Below, piece after piece: positions 41,693 through 51,444 of a stretch of DNA of 51,444 bases. The notes beneath the pieces are model-generated. The model made no database searches and was not told the origin of the DNA. It saw only the letters and a program-made list of their open reading frames with translations. A program made the position numbers and the translations under genes. This DNA is from Seminavis robusta (lineage: Eukaryota > Bacillariophyta > Bacillariophyceae > Naviculales > Naviculaceae), in contig CAICTM010000716.1 of NCBI GenBank assembly GCA_903772945.1, positions 1 to 51,444 on the forward strand, written 5' to 3'. Numbering within the stretch: the stretch's first letter is position 1; every line of letters begins with the position of its first letter.

Positions 41693-43762
41693 TCATTGGT
41701 AATCTGTCTTGTTGACCCATTGATCCATAGTGTAATCTTCTTTGATGCGATAGTAGATTTCCTGGTCAAATTGACTAACTTTTTCCAGTCCCTTGACCGT
41801 GGACGCTTGAAGCTGGGAAAGTTTGACAAAACCGGATGGAGGAGAGACATTGGCCTTGGGAAGGTGCTTTCCAAGTTCTGGTCTTTGAAACATGATATGA
41901 GTCAGCATGGGCAATGTTTCGGTGGACAGTGTATCCGTGCGACCAATCCAATCCATGGTCCTTTGCAAGGAGAGATAAGTTTGTTGGCATTCCAGTCGTC
42001 TCAACTCGACATCCCGTATCAATTTTTCTTCCGTGCCATCCCCAAATGCCCTCTCCCCACGTGCCAAGAAGAGACATTGTGGATTATCGTAGGCCACTTG
42101 GAGCATGGCCTTTTCCATGTCTTCGTGCGAAACACCTTTGATGCCATCGGCATGGTTGACCATTTTGGTTTTGCGGCGGTCGGTGTAGGCAGATTTCATG
42201 AAATCTCGATAGGACAAGCCCTCCAATTCTGCTTTATCGCCTCCTCGCATTCTTGCATCACTCATGCCTCGCATTTTGGCATACTGCGCCTTGGCTTCGT
42301 CCCGTCTTTGATGTCGGTCTTGACGTCGGCTCATACCGTAGCCACTACCCGAGCATTTTTGCTGCGGTTTGAGAGGATTTTTGCAAAATCTGGGATCCCC
42401 GGGATGTATGTAGTAGTAATTGAAGAACGATACATGCATGGAAATGGCCTCCCGCAACAGTGTGAATGCAAAGAATGGCACTCCCGATTTCTGTGATTGT
42501 TGTCGCCAATGCTGCAAATAGGGTTCCAATTCCAGTGCATGGTAGTTATCCATCCCATGTACTTCTACAAAGAGAATCTTGCCATGCGAATTGCTTTGGT
42601 GCTCCAAGTAATGATTGACTTGTGGCACGGCTTCGGCATGAAACACATCCAGCGTGTTGGCAACGACAAATCGTAGTCGTTCCTTGGACAGCATGTCCAG
42701 TTCCATGAGTTCCCGACTGGGTGGTTCTGGTCCATCCTCCCCTATTTTCAATCCAATCTGCAACTTGGCGCCTCCATTTGTTTTGCGCTGTTGTCGTCGG
42801 TTTGCTTGAATGGATTTTCGTTCGATATGCATTCGAAATCTCAAGTTGAATTGTCGAACAGTCTGTCCACCCGTCTTTGGTACATGGAGAAAGAAAATGA
42901 CGCCTCCGATCGCTTTCATGTTGGGTAGAATTCGATTTTCCATGGGCAAGGGTGGCATCTTGGTAAAGTCTTGGATAGGCGGTCTCCAATCGGACCGTGT
43001 GCGATACGAATTGCGTCGGCGAGTTTTTCGTTCCATATCTCGTGCTTTTCGAACATGTTCCCGAGACAAATCTCCATTATTATCTTTGATAGCGCTGCTG
43101 CCGGCGTATGGTCTGTACTGTTTGGATTCTGCACTTTGTTTGCGCCGTTGCATTGCTTTCTGATACATTTCCATGTAGGCATTGGCAGAGACTTTGCCTC
43201 CACTTTGAAGTGCAGTCTCGTCCATTTGTTTCCTCAGCTGCTTGACATAGACTTCTACGCCACTCGTCGGTTCATTGCTACTGTCATCCTCCTCCTCCTC
43301 CCCTTGTTCTTCACCCTCCTCTTGCGTCTGGCCATTGTTGAAAAAATCATCTTCTTCGCCACTCTGAAATTCATCATCGTCGTCGTCATCGTAACGGTGG
43401 GCATTGTCATCATCGGCAAATACATCGTCCGCACTACTGTCATTGTCCGTATCATCAAACAGAAAACTGCTAATATCCGGCAAGAAATAGGAAGAGGTGG
43501 GTTCTTTGGTGCTCTTCGATTGGAGCACCGCTCGTTTCGTCAGTTGCACCTGATGGACCAGCATAAAAAGACAAGACCCAATCAACACCCACAGGCAAAA
43601 CGTTCGCTTCATTACCACCGCATCTTGACCTCCTGCTCGTCTTCTCTTCTTGGCAGCAGCAGCAGCGGCAGGATGGCTTCGAACAGTTGACATCGTGTTG
43701 TCTTTTGTTGTGGTCGTTTGCATACATGTGTCACCCTCGTCGAGCTCAAACCTTTGATGCAT
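41693..43762 (-). CDS. Type II membrane sulfotransferase
   Basis: 689 residues from ATG 43762; the frame extends to 43819 but begins there at TTG. A cytoplasmic tail with 'KKRRR' precedes a membrane anchor ('FCLWVLIGSCLFMLVHQV', about 53-73). A stem rich in Asp/Glu/Asn follows (acidic runs near 43280-43420). The catalytic domain shows the PAPS 5'-phosphosulfate loop 'FLHVPKTGGQTV' (about 290-302) and the 3'-phosphate region 'TLLREAISMHVSFFNYYY' (about 430-447), as in the heparan-sulfate 2-O/6-O sulfotransferase superfamily. Expected to transfer sulfate to a glycan or protein in the Golgi; diatoms make sulfated polysaccharides, but the acceptor is unknown. Single exon. Confidence 0.87.
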   Translation of the reverse strand: MHQRFELDEGDTCMQTTTTKDNTMSTVRSHPAAAAAAKKRRRAGGQDAVVMKRTFCLWVLIGSCLFMLVHQVQLTKRAVLQSKSTKEPTSSYFLPDISSFLFDDTDNDSSADDVFADDDNAHRYDDDDDDEFQSGEEDDFFNNGQTQEEGEEQGEEEEDDSSNEPTSGVEVYVKQLRKQMDETALQSGGKVSANAYMEMYQKAMQRRKQSAESKQYRPYAGSSAIKDNNGDLSREHVRKARDMERKTRRRNSYRTRSDWRPPIQDFTKMPPLPMENRILPNMKAIGGVIFFLHVPKTGGQTVRQFNLRFRMHIERKSIQANRRQQRKTNGGAKLQIGLKIGEDGPEPPSRELMELDMLSKERLRFVVANTLDVFHAEAVPQVNHYLEHQSNSHGKILFVEVHGMDNYHALELEPYLQHWRQQSQKSGVPFFAFTLLREAISMHVSFFNYYYIHPGDPRFCKNPLKPQQKCSGSGYGMSRRQDRHQRRDEAKAQYAKMRGMSDARMRGGDKAELEGLSYRDFMKSAYTDRRKTKMVNHADGIKGVSHEDMEKAMLQVAYDNPQCLFLARGERAFGDGTEEKLIRDVELRRLECQQTYLSLQRTMDWIGRTDTLSTETLPMLTHIMFQRPELGKHLPKANVSPPSGFVKLSQLQASTVKGLEKVSQFDQEIYYRIKEDYTMDQWVNKTDYQ

Positions 43763-44327
43763 GGTCGGAGCACCTCCGATGTCAGAAATAAGGATTCTGC
43801 GTTGAGTCTTGCGAAACAAGACGTTTTAACGGAAAAGTAGGTCGAGGCTTGGCTCGGGCACATTTTTTGTTGATGACCATCGGTACGGTACAGTCGTAGT
43901 TGGTCCAGGAATGGACTGGTTGTGAATGTAATGGGAGCAGGAGTTGGTTTGAGTGTTGAACCAGGAGTGGGTCGAGGAGCATGTCTGGTGTGTTTCAAGA
44001 AAGTGGGCAATGGATATGTCTGGGAGAGGGTCCACCAGCCAGGAGGGTAATTTCTGGTTCACCAACGCACTATTGGAAAGGATAGTATTGTACTCAACTC
44101 CTGTCTACTAATGTGGCTACATGTAGCTAGTATGGTGAACTCCGAGGTAGCTTAGAAATGGATTGCTTGCAGGAAATGCAATAGGACAATGCCTCTGCTG
44201 ATTTCAATTTTCTGATGGTATCACATATGCATACTAGCTAGCGCCTGGTGCCCAATCCATACACACAAACAAGGAGTCACTACCAGTAGCAGCTACAAGA
44301 TACTAGGATCACCAACCCACCCACCTC
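43763..44327. other. Intergenic spacer, no gene seen
   Basis: About 565 bases between two co-oriented minus-strand genes; must contain the sulfotransferase promoter and the end of the CAF-1 transcript. No recognisable element except repeated ctagctag words. Confidence 0.5.
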
Positions 44328-44399
44328 GAGAAGTAGAGAGCCCAATCAAGAGAACACTTATGTGAGAAGTAGAGAGCCCAATCAAGAGAACACTTATGT
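44328..44399. repeat. Perfect 36-bp tandem duplication over a stop codon
   Basis: The unit starting gagaagtagagagcccaatc occurs twice without mismatch (44328-44363 and 44364-44399). The second copy includes the stop codon (TAA, 44394-44396, minus strand) of the CAF-1 subunit gene and its last base pairs. Confidence 0.92.
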
Positions 44400-46462
44400 G
44401 TTGCCCGCCGACACGAGTAGAGGTTGAATTCGTTTCTTCTTTTTGGGTTTCTTGTCGTTGCTCAACGTCAACTTGGTGTGAGATTCATGCTCCAAAATGT
44501 CATCAGCAGATCGTTTCGTGTGGGAAGAAGTGGGTGCAGTCTCCGAACATCTCCCAGTATCTTCTGGTGAACTAGCTGCTGCAAAGCTGGTTGTCACGGT
44601 CGTGCTGTTGGTGGTGGCTTCAATGGGAGTCATGAGCGTGGGAGTAATTCGTGTCTTTTTGGCACGTTTGGAAGGAGGTGCCTCTACGGTTACGTTTTGT
44701 CCGTGTTCACACGGAGGAATCGAGGGAGTTTCCAAGCTGCTCTGCTGGATGAGGACGGTGGGTTTGATGTTGGAGCCCTGAGCTTGCAATGGATTGGTGG
44801 TGGTAGCGGGAGAGGTCGACAGTGGAGATGCTTCCAAAGCACCCACCGGTGTGTAAACTTCTCCAAATTCACCATTCTCAAAGGAAATAATGGAAATGTA
44901 TCCATCCAGGCTAGAAACGACCAGCTTTGTGCCATCATTGGACCAATCGCAGTCGCTGAAGCTGGCAAAGTGCAAACCGCGCACCACAGAAAGAGGCCGA
45001 GTGTGGTGAGTGTCGTACACCAGAATGCTGTCAGTGGTCAAGACCGCAAACACACTACGGTAGGGCAGGCCACGGTTTCTGCTCAAACAAGCTGCATTTT
45101 CCTTGCAGTTGGCCTTAAGGGGTGACTCTGTGGCAACACCTGAAGTTGGCAATTTGTACAGAACCGGACTTGGTCGAACTACCACCGAAGGCTAACCGCA
45201 AAGTAGCCGTTGTGAGGAGACATGTCATTGTTACATTGTCGAGACAAAACGTTTCTCATGCTTACTTTTTCCAACCCATAAAGAACCTTGTAGGGTTCAT
45301 CAAATCGATGCCGTGCAAAGAGATAGGTAGCAAAGGAAGTTTGATTCTTGTCATTGGAATCTGAATCTCCCTTGGCAGCATGCCAAACTGCTGCTGGGGT
45401 GACCAAGTAGGCTCCATCTGTGGTCCATGCCAGGCGTCGAAAGGAGGAGTTGTGTGTGGCTTCATCCGCATACAAGTGGCGACGTTGTTGTTTCTTGTCC
45501 TGATGTTCCATGTCATTGTTGTTGCTGTTCTGTGTTAGCTGATGGAATTTGATTTGCTTGGACTTTCCCAGTTCTAATTTTGAGTCAGCAAGTATCTGTT
45601 TGACCAATCGTTGATGCTCCACCGGCGGACAGCAGTCTGCAGCAACATCATTGGAGGGCCTCAGAATCGTCTTCTTGGCCTTCGAGGGTGTCTTGCGTGG
45701 AAAGATCCGCACTGCCCGATCACTTCCCATGCTGGCCAGATATACCCCCAGTGGATCATAGGCAACCCCCTGGACAAAGAGTGTATGGTCCATACAGTTT
45801 TGGTATTCCAAATCCCATTGGCTTTTCTCGGGCACTTTGTTTTCGCTGATAGCTTTTTGATTATTGTTGTAGTTCTTGTCTTCGTAAACGAGAACAGCGT
45901 GATCAATGGTCCCTGCAATGAATCGTTTCGAGTCGGCACTCCATGAAATATGGCAAATCCCTCCTCGATGTCCACCAATAATGCTGACACTCAACTCATT
46001 TTCGTTCTCAACGAGACTCCAATGGTGGCGGCCATTACCATTTCCACGCCTATTGGGAGGGACAGACCAAATGACAATCGAGCCAGATTCTCCTCCTGTC
46101 GCGAGATGCAAACCGTCTGGACTAAAGGCAACTGTATTGACAGACAGCTCTTGTCGTGTCAGGCTGCACAGATACTCAATCTTGGTGCTTTGTTTGGAAA
46201 AAGTGTCGTCAGAAGGAGAAGAAGTGGCAGAGGAAGTGTTTTCGTTGTTTGTGGAAGAAGAAGAGGCAAAGCACAGTTTCCATAGATTGATTATGTTGCC
46301 ATTCCCAGCCGTGACCAACACATTGCCATACTTTCGCTCCACAGCATTGTTGTCGCCATGATCATCTGACAAGCCACTCTCCAACATCGAAATAGAATTC
46401 AAGGCAGCATTGATTTTCTTCTGTTCAGAATTCCACAGGATTTGTGGAGTTTCTACTTTCAT
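44394..46462 (-). CDS. CHAF1B: Chromatin assembly factor 1 subunit B (p60/FAS2-like) WD40 protein
   Basis: Exons 46462-45266 and 45191-44394 (74-bp intron, GT-AG, phase 0); 664 residues. The start 'MKVETPQILWNSEQKKINA' and the WD repeats ('VLVTAGNGNIINLWKL', 'TVAFSPDGLHLATGGESGSIVIW', 'ISWSADSKRFIAGTIDHAVLVYE', 'VAYDPLGVYLASMGSDRAVRIF', 'WSNDGTKLVVSSLDGYISIISF') match the p60 order, including the C-terminal blade made after the intron ('PYRSVFAVLTTDSILVYDT'). p60 works with p150 and p48 to deposit H3-H4 during DNA replication and repair in the nucleus. The tail is Ser/Thr-rich with basic patches. Divergent from the Derlin gene. Confidence 0.9.
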
Positions 46463-46838
46463 TGTTGGCTTTGTTTCTCTCTTCGGCTGAGGATGTGCTA
46501 CAGGTGGACGTTCCTTTTGTTGTCCTTAATTTACTGGGAGGTGTGGTGGAAGTAGTCTTAGTTCAATGCTTGGTGTATTGGGTTTGTGTCAACAAAAAGG
46601 GCGGGTTCCAAAGGCGGCTGCGTGCAGAGGCGGGAAAATGAGATTGATCTCTTGTTCACGGAAATGGTTAACTCTAACCCACGCCAAAATCTTTCGCCAC
46701 AAGGCTCACTCTTCCTCACTTTGGAAGCCAAACGAGGAAGCTACGAGTACTTCACATCTAAGATATCCCAAGTTAAGGTGACTCTAGAGTTGTCTTTCAG
46801 GCTTGACTACCATACTGTACATGTAAGCAAGTTGAACA
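46463..46838. promoter_or_regulatory. Divergent promoter region CAF-1 p60 / Derlin
   Basis: 376 bases between the two start codons; must supply both promoters. No known motif stands out. Confidence 0.45.
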
Positions 46839-47987
46839 ATGGCAGAAGCACAAGCACAACAACGACCCCGCAACAACAACAATAATAACGGCCTACCCGA
46901 TGTCATTGGCTGGTTCTGGTCGTTGCCGCCCGTTACTCGCACTTGGTTTGGATTGGCTGTGGCGGTCAATGCTGCCACCTCGTTGGACTTGCTGCCTCAC
47001 GAAGATTTGATCTTTGATTGGACACGTGTGATTGAGAAAATGGAGCTTTGGAGATGTATCACTTCCTTTTTGTATGCGGGCGGACAGATTCATGAGCTGC
47101 ATGTCCTGTGGGCACTGCATATGATTGCCATGCAATCGTCCATCTACGAAACGAACCCCCACATCGCCGGCAGTGGAAGCCCTCGAGCCGATTACGTCTT
47201 TTGTCTCTTATTTTGCTGCATCGTGATCATTATCACCTATCTGCTCCAAGCTATCTACGTTCACGGATACCTCTATCCCCTGTTTACAAGAACATTACTG
47301 ACCTCCATTACCTATCTGTGGAGTCGACGAAATGCAAACGTCAACGTCATGTTCCTCTTTATTCCAGTGCAAGGCCAGTATCTGCCCTTTTGTCATATAG
47401 GGCTGGCTTTGGCCTTGCAAAATCCAATCTACGAGTTGTTGCATGGAATGCTGGTGGGACACTTATATTACTATCTGGTGGAAGTAGTACCTTCTATTTT
47501 AGGAGGCCGACGAGTCTTGATGTGTCCTGCCATTTTGAGAGAAATTGTGCATGACATCTATGGTGCTCAAGAAGAATTTCGACAGCAACAAAATCAACAG
47601 CAAGCACAACAACGTCCACAACCTCGAAATACCATCAACATCAATGCCGAAATGCAAAGACGTTTCCAGGGTGAAGGGGCCAGAGAGGCTCATATTGCCG
47701 CTAAAATCAATAACCTCCAGAGATTGCAACGTCTGGCCATGACGGAAGAGGGGAGAGCGCAATTTGCCGTGGCGGACAACAACGGATGGCAGCCTCTTCA
47801 CGAGGCCGTAAGAGGAGGACATTTGGACGTGGTGAATCTTCTAATTAATCATCACGCGGATCAAAATGCCAAAACCAATCATGGCATTAGTCCTTTGTGG
47901 CTGGCAGAGGATTCACTGGGGCCAGACCATCCAGTGACCAAGCGATTGCAAGAGCTGGGGGCAGAAAAACACGGTCCAGAAAGGTAG
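46839..47987 (+). CDS. Derlin (Der1-like) with C-terminal ankyrin repeat
   Basis: Single exon, 382 residues from ATG 46839. After an Asn/Gln-rich N-terminus come Derlin landmarks: 'WFWSLPPVTRTWF', 'LWRCITSFLYAG', several membrane spans ('YVFCLLFCCIVIIITYLL', 'YLPFCHIGLALAL'), a rhomboid-fold loop with 'FIPVQGQYLPF' and 'ELLHGMLVGHLYYYL'. Derlins retrotranslocate misfolded proteins from the ER (ERAD); diatoms also have periplastid versions for protein import. No bipartite presequence is visible, so an ER protein is more likely. The C-terminus adds a Gln-rich linker and an ankyrin unit ('GWQPLHEAVRGGHLDVVNLLI', 'HGISPLWLAEDS'), which is unusual for Derlins. Confidence 0.9.
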   Translation: MAEAQAQQRPRNNNNNNGLPDVIGWFWSLPPVTRTWFGLAVAVNAATSLDLLPHEDLIFDWTRVIEKMELWRCITSFLYAGGQIHELHVLWALHMIAMQSSIYETNPHIAGSGSPRADYVFCLLFCCIVIIITYLLQAIYVHGYLYPLFTRTLLTSITYLWSRRNANVNVMFLFIPVQGQYLPFCHIGLALALQNPIYELLHGMLVGHLYYYLVEVVPSILGGRRVLMCPAILREIVHDIYGAQEEFRQQQNQQQAQQRPQPRNTININAEMQRRFQGEGAREAHIAAKINNLQRLQRLAMTEEGRAQFAVADNNGWQPLHEAVRGGHLDVVNLLINHHADQNAKTNHGISPLWLAEDSLGPDHPVTKRLQELGAEKHGPER

Positions 47988-48374
47988 AACATCCTACCAA
48001 GCGCTGCCAACGGCACACAATCCACAAGCTAGTTAGGATTCGAATCTGATTCGATGGGATGTTTCTGGAGCTGGGAATAATATCTGAGAAGCACTGTGGT
48101 TATGTCAGGTTGCAAAGGTATTGGCTAACGTTAGATCCTAGTAGAGTTGAGCCAGGGTCTGTGCAGGTGTTGGTTCTGTTCTTGGGCGGATTCTAGTTCT
48201 GGCGTTTGTAGCGGTACAGTCATTCCTTGACCATCTTCATCCTCACCGTCGTGGACAACAAGCAATATGACCTAGCAGCCTCTCCAAATGGCCTGCGCCT
48301 ACCGTAAACCGGAAAGCTACAAGAATCAAGCCAACCCAAGCGACTTGGCTTTGCCGTAACCAGTTTTAAGCTCC
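47988..48374. other. Convergent spacer, no gene seen
   Basis: 387 bases between the Derlin stop and the LRR-protein stop; includes gattcgaatctgattcgatg near 48037. Confidence 0.5.
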
Positions 48375-51224
48375 TTAGCTATCATCGGTGCACCCACAAC
48401 AGGTGCAGTTAACATTGGCACAATCGACTTCCACTTGGGAGCGGGGATGTGACGCACAAAATGACAACGGCACAGTTCCGGTCAAGAACTCGTTCCCGTT
48501 CAGAGAAACCGATATCAGACTATTGGGGAGGAATATGTCGGTTGGCACAGAGCCATAGAGCCCGGAATTGGCCATTTGAAGCACGTTGAGACCGTGAAGA
48601 CGCCCTAGTTCCGACGGGATGGTGCTGTTCAGCGTATTGTCATTCAACAATAGACTTTGCAGTTTTGTGGTCTGTCCAATCTCTGTTGGCAATTGACCTG
48701 TGAAGGAGTTTGAAAAGATTTCAAGTACCTGCAGTGTTGGGAGAGCCAGTTCATATTATGTTTAGCAAGATCAATACATGTAGCAACGGGGATACATAAC
48801 GAGCCAAAACCTTACCTTCAGACCTCCAAGGCTCCCCAACTCGGTGGGGATGCTTCCGGACAGTTTGTTTCGTTCCATTTCCAACTGCTCCAACAGTTGA
48901 CAGTTTCCAATGTGAGTGGGCAAGGTGCCCCTGATGCTGTTGTAGCTGAAATCAACTTCTTCAAGTCGTGCGAGTCGAAAAAGCTCGGATGGCAATGTCC
49001 CCGTCAAAGACATTCCTGCCATCTGTAGTTCGACCAAAGACGACAACATCCCAAACTGCGACGGTATTTGGCCAGAGAGGGAGCTGAGGTAGAACAGGAC
49101 TGTATGCAGCTTGTTCAATCTCCCCAACTCGGATGGGATCGGGCCTCGAATCATCTCGTTCTCGGCCACATCCAGGCCGTACAGTTTGTCCAAGCTGCCC
49201 AGCTCCGTGGGTAGAGTTCCACTCATGGCGGAATCACCAACTCCAAACCATAAAAGATTTGACAATAGACCGTACTGTGAGGGTATCGTGCCATCAATCA
49301 AAGTGCCGCGGGTCACCAGAAGTTCCAAGTTGGTCAGTTGTGACAATTCGCTTGGCAAGGTTCCTTCCAACAGAGTGTTTTCTGCGCGAAAGTCTCCAAG
49401 TGCTGTTGCCAACCCCAATTCACTTGGGATGGATCCAGACAATGCTGCAACATCATTCAGGGTAAGGTTCACCAGACGGGAGAGCATGCCAAGCTCTGTA
49501 AACAGGGTCCCTGTGAATGCATTTTGATCTAGAATCAGCTCATTCAGTTCTGTGAGCATGGCAAGTTGTGTGGGGATTGTCCCTTCCAACTCATTGGAAG
49601 CAAGGTTGATGACCTGGAGTGAATCCAAGAGCGACAACTCTGGAGGCAGAGTACCATTCAGTTTCTCATTCGGGATGGAAAGAGTTGTACGACGAGTTTC
49701 GCAGGCGGCACTTTTGGAGGTGCTTTTTGTGGTTGTAGTGCTCGAGTCTCCCCAGTTGCATTCATGAAGATTGTAGTCTAGCCATCCCGTGGTCCAGGAT
49801 GCCAACGAATGATCCGTTTCGGTGTCATGATCTGCAGCAAGAGTCGCATAGTAAAAAGTTGCGAGAGCATACCGGTCCAGCTTTCGTTCAAATGGGTAGA
49901 TTTCATGGAGATGTGGGTCTTGCAGCAACCAATGCCATGCCTTTGCTTGTGGAGACTGTTTGTCATTGAGGATAGTTTCCTGAGTATAGTTGGGCAAAAG
50001 TGACAAGGAAAGCTCCATGGTTGGAGCATGCGTCGTTGTCGTCGTCGTTGTTGTTGTAGGGAAGGATGGAGCCATGGTAGGAGCACTCCGGAGATTGGCA
50101 GTGCCTTCATCCCTGTTTCGCAGGAGGACCGCCAAAAGAATGACCGCTCCAACAACAATCAGCAGGCAGCATAGGACCATGACCTTTCCTTTGGGCGTGG
50201 CAAAGAATGCCTTGAGAATTGCATCGTCATCCATGGCTTGTGCTTCAAAGACGTTTTCGTCGTCGTTGTGACCGTTGTTTGACACCAAGGTAGCTTCCAA
50301 TAAAATATTGCCGTCCGGCTGTTGCTGCTCTGTGTGCTGCAAGGCAGAACGGTCGGTGCCAGCAGCACAAGATGCTGCTGTTGTTGCCAGCTGTTCCTCC
50401 AAAAACCTCTCTGATGATCCATCATTGGGCATACTTACAGCAATAGTTCCCTGCTCCTCGGCCGTGTCCACAATAGGAGGCGTGGCATACGCCCCTGGAC
50501 GAGCCGTGGTAGTGCCCGCACCGGGAGATGCGCGAGAGAGTCGCAACGGTGGAGGCGCTGCATCATCTCCACGACCGGTGCTTGCGTCTCTTCGATTGGC
50601 TATGGTGGCTTTTGTCGTGATGGTGGGTTCCCGTCGTTGAGACGTGGGAGTCGAAGCAGAACTATTTCGATAGTGATCGGCAATGGATTCGAGAATGAAC
50701 TCTTGACTTTGGACACAGTCTGGCGAGGGCTTTTGGATCAATCTTGCTCTTCGATAGGAGGCTTGTGTACCATCCGATTCGTCTTGCGTCATTCTGGAGC
50801 TGTCAGCCAACAAATCCTTCTCCAGACTGACAGATTTTCGTTGAGCGTCCGCCCTCGTGGATGAATGATTACTGTCTTGCTTTTGCTGCAGGAATGGAAG
50901 TATCTTCTTGTGCTTCTCTGGAGGTTGAGTTTGGGACGACACACCATTGCCCTGACGATGACTTTCGGCAATCGATTTAAGAATCATTTCGTGACTTCTT
51001 GGCTCCTCCTCATCTTCATCCAGTTCTTGCCTCGCACCCCATTTCCTCCTCATACTGGTACCAGTACTCCCATGTGATCTGTCTTGAGACTTGCGGCTGC
51101 TGTCTCCTAGCGAGTCTTTGCCGACACTGCTCACATCACGGGACGCTCCAGTCGCGTTGCCAGCAAAGGGATCTAATTCGTTTGAAGAGGATCGCCTCTG
51201 AAAGTCTTTGGTGGCGTTGCTCAT
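48375..51224 (-). CDS. Leucine-rich-repeat membrane protein without kinase
   Basis: Exons 51224-48816 and 48728-48375 (87-bp intron, GT-AG, phase 0); 920 residues from ATG 51224 (an in-frame ATG at 51248 is possible; the first codon of the frame, 51260, is TTG). Residues 1-340 are disordered, Ser/Gln/Arg-rich and contain a repeated 'FILES IAD.YR'-like motif. One membrane span follows ('MVLCCLLIVVGAVILLAVLL', about 346-368). Then comes a region with 'LHECNWGD' and at least ten plant-type LRRs ('GTIPTQLAMLTELNELILDQN', 'GSIPSELG' and similar). The end is Cys-rich ('CANVNCTCCGC'), a cap often seen on diatom LRR proteins. No kinase domain. Likely cell-surface or endomembrane recognition or adhesion; ligand unknown. 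Confidence 0.88.
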
Positions 51225-51444
51225 CTTGGTTGAGTCCCAATCGATCATATAATATATCAATGGAGGCCTACAATGTTGTGATCCAATGGGGTATCATCGA
51301 GCCAGATGATCGAGAGAGCTTTCAGAGCTTTGCTTCTTGAAGATCCAAAAAATGGTGCCATCCGAAGCCGGTCACTTCATAGCACTCTTCATGCAACAAC
51401 TCAGACACAGGTGAAACCACCAAGTTAAAAACGTTGATTCCGAA
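51225..51444. other. Upstream edge of the window
   Basis: 220 bases upstream of the LRR gene start, probably its 5' UTR and promoter. No other gene seen. Confidence 0.45.

Noticed and set aside
41636..42496. 286-codon plus frame
   Set aside because: Antisense shadow of the sulfotransferase gene.
48030..48062. tRNA-like T-loop words (gattcgaatc) near 48037
   Set aside because: No acceptor or anticodon stem can be drawn; belongs to the GATTCGATT repeat type.

Overview
The window looks like nuclear DNA of a diatom, probably a pennate species. The reasons are: short (68-114 bp) GT-AG introns inside otherwise compact genes; an HSF-type transcription factor; several copies of the 'GRG..NNHPGN' domain that diatoms carry in many copies (I use the name DUF6824); LRR membrane proteins with a Cys-rich cap; a plastid-type presequence with an F at the predicted signal-peptide cleavage site; and a degenerate Ty1/copia relic. 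The species call is inference. Several open frames begin at TTG or GTG, so I moved starts to the first plausible ATG and placed splice sites by GT-AG plus reading-phase closure.

Layout. 1-860: copia RNase H relic, possible LTR and a possible exon. 887-4498 (-): zinc-ribbon/DDE-like transposase-derived protein. 5541-6435 (+) and 6592-8340 (-): tail-to-tail pair of DUF6824 genes. 8707-9222 (-): small DUF4410-like protein. 9223-12347: about 3 kb without a supported gene. 12348-13712 (+): four-exon HSF gene. 14034-22914 (-): very large eight-exon gene joining SH3/tudor-like repeats, ankyrin repeats and an SF1 (UvrD/TRANK1-type) helicase, interrupted by one in-frame TGA. 23772-24112: decayed genomic copy of part of that helicase. 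24227-25071: two foldback/MITE-like elements in opposite orientation. 25246-25896 (-): another DUF6824 gene. 27172-28380 (-): plastid-targeted membrane protein. 30130-35013 (+): single-exon 1,627-residue fusion of unknown N-terminal modules, pseudokinase, DUF6824, macro-like domain, second DUF6824 and C-terminal ubiquitin-like domain.

The right part is denser. It holds a D27-like carotenoid isomerase (-) with a CRE-type tandem in its promoter, an unrecognised two-exon 3' gene fragment, a SnoaL-like protein, a PB1 protein that gains a C-terminal membrane anchor only after splicing, an OCH1-type glycosyltransferase (+), a type II sulfotransferase (-), the CAF-1 p60 subunit (-), a Derlin-ankyrin fusion (+) and an LRR membrane protein (-).

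The genes do not form one pathway. The most promising novelty is the DUF6824 neighbourhood (four genes, six domains in 30 kb), above all the pseudokinase/macro/ubiquitin fusion, which looks like a signalling or stress scaffold. The sulfotransferase and glycosyltransferase probably act in the secretory pathway and the Derlin in ER quality control. The helicase gene has the look of a rapidly decaying, duplicating family.
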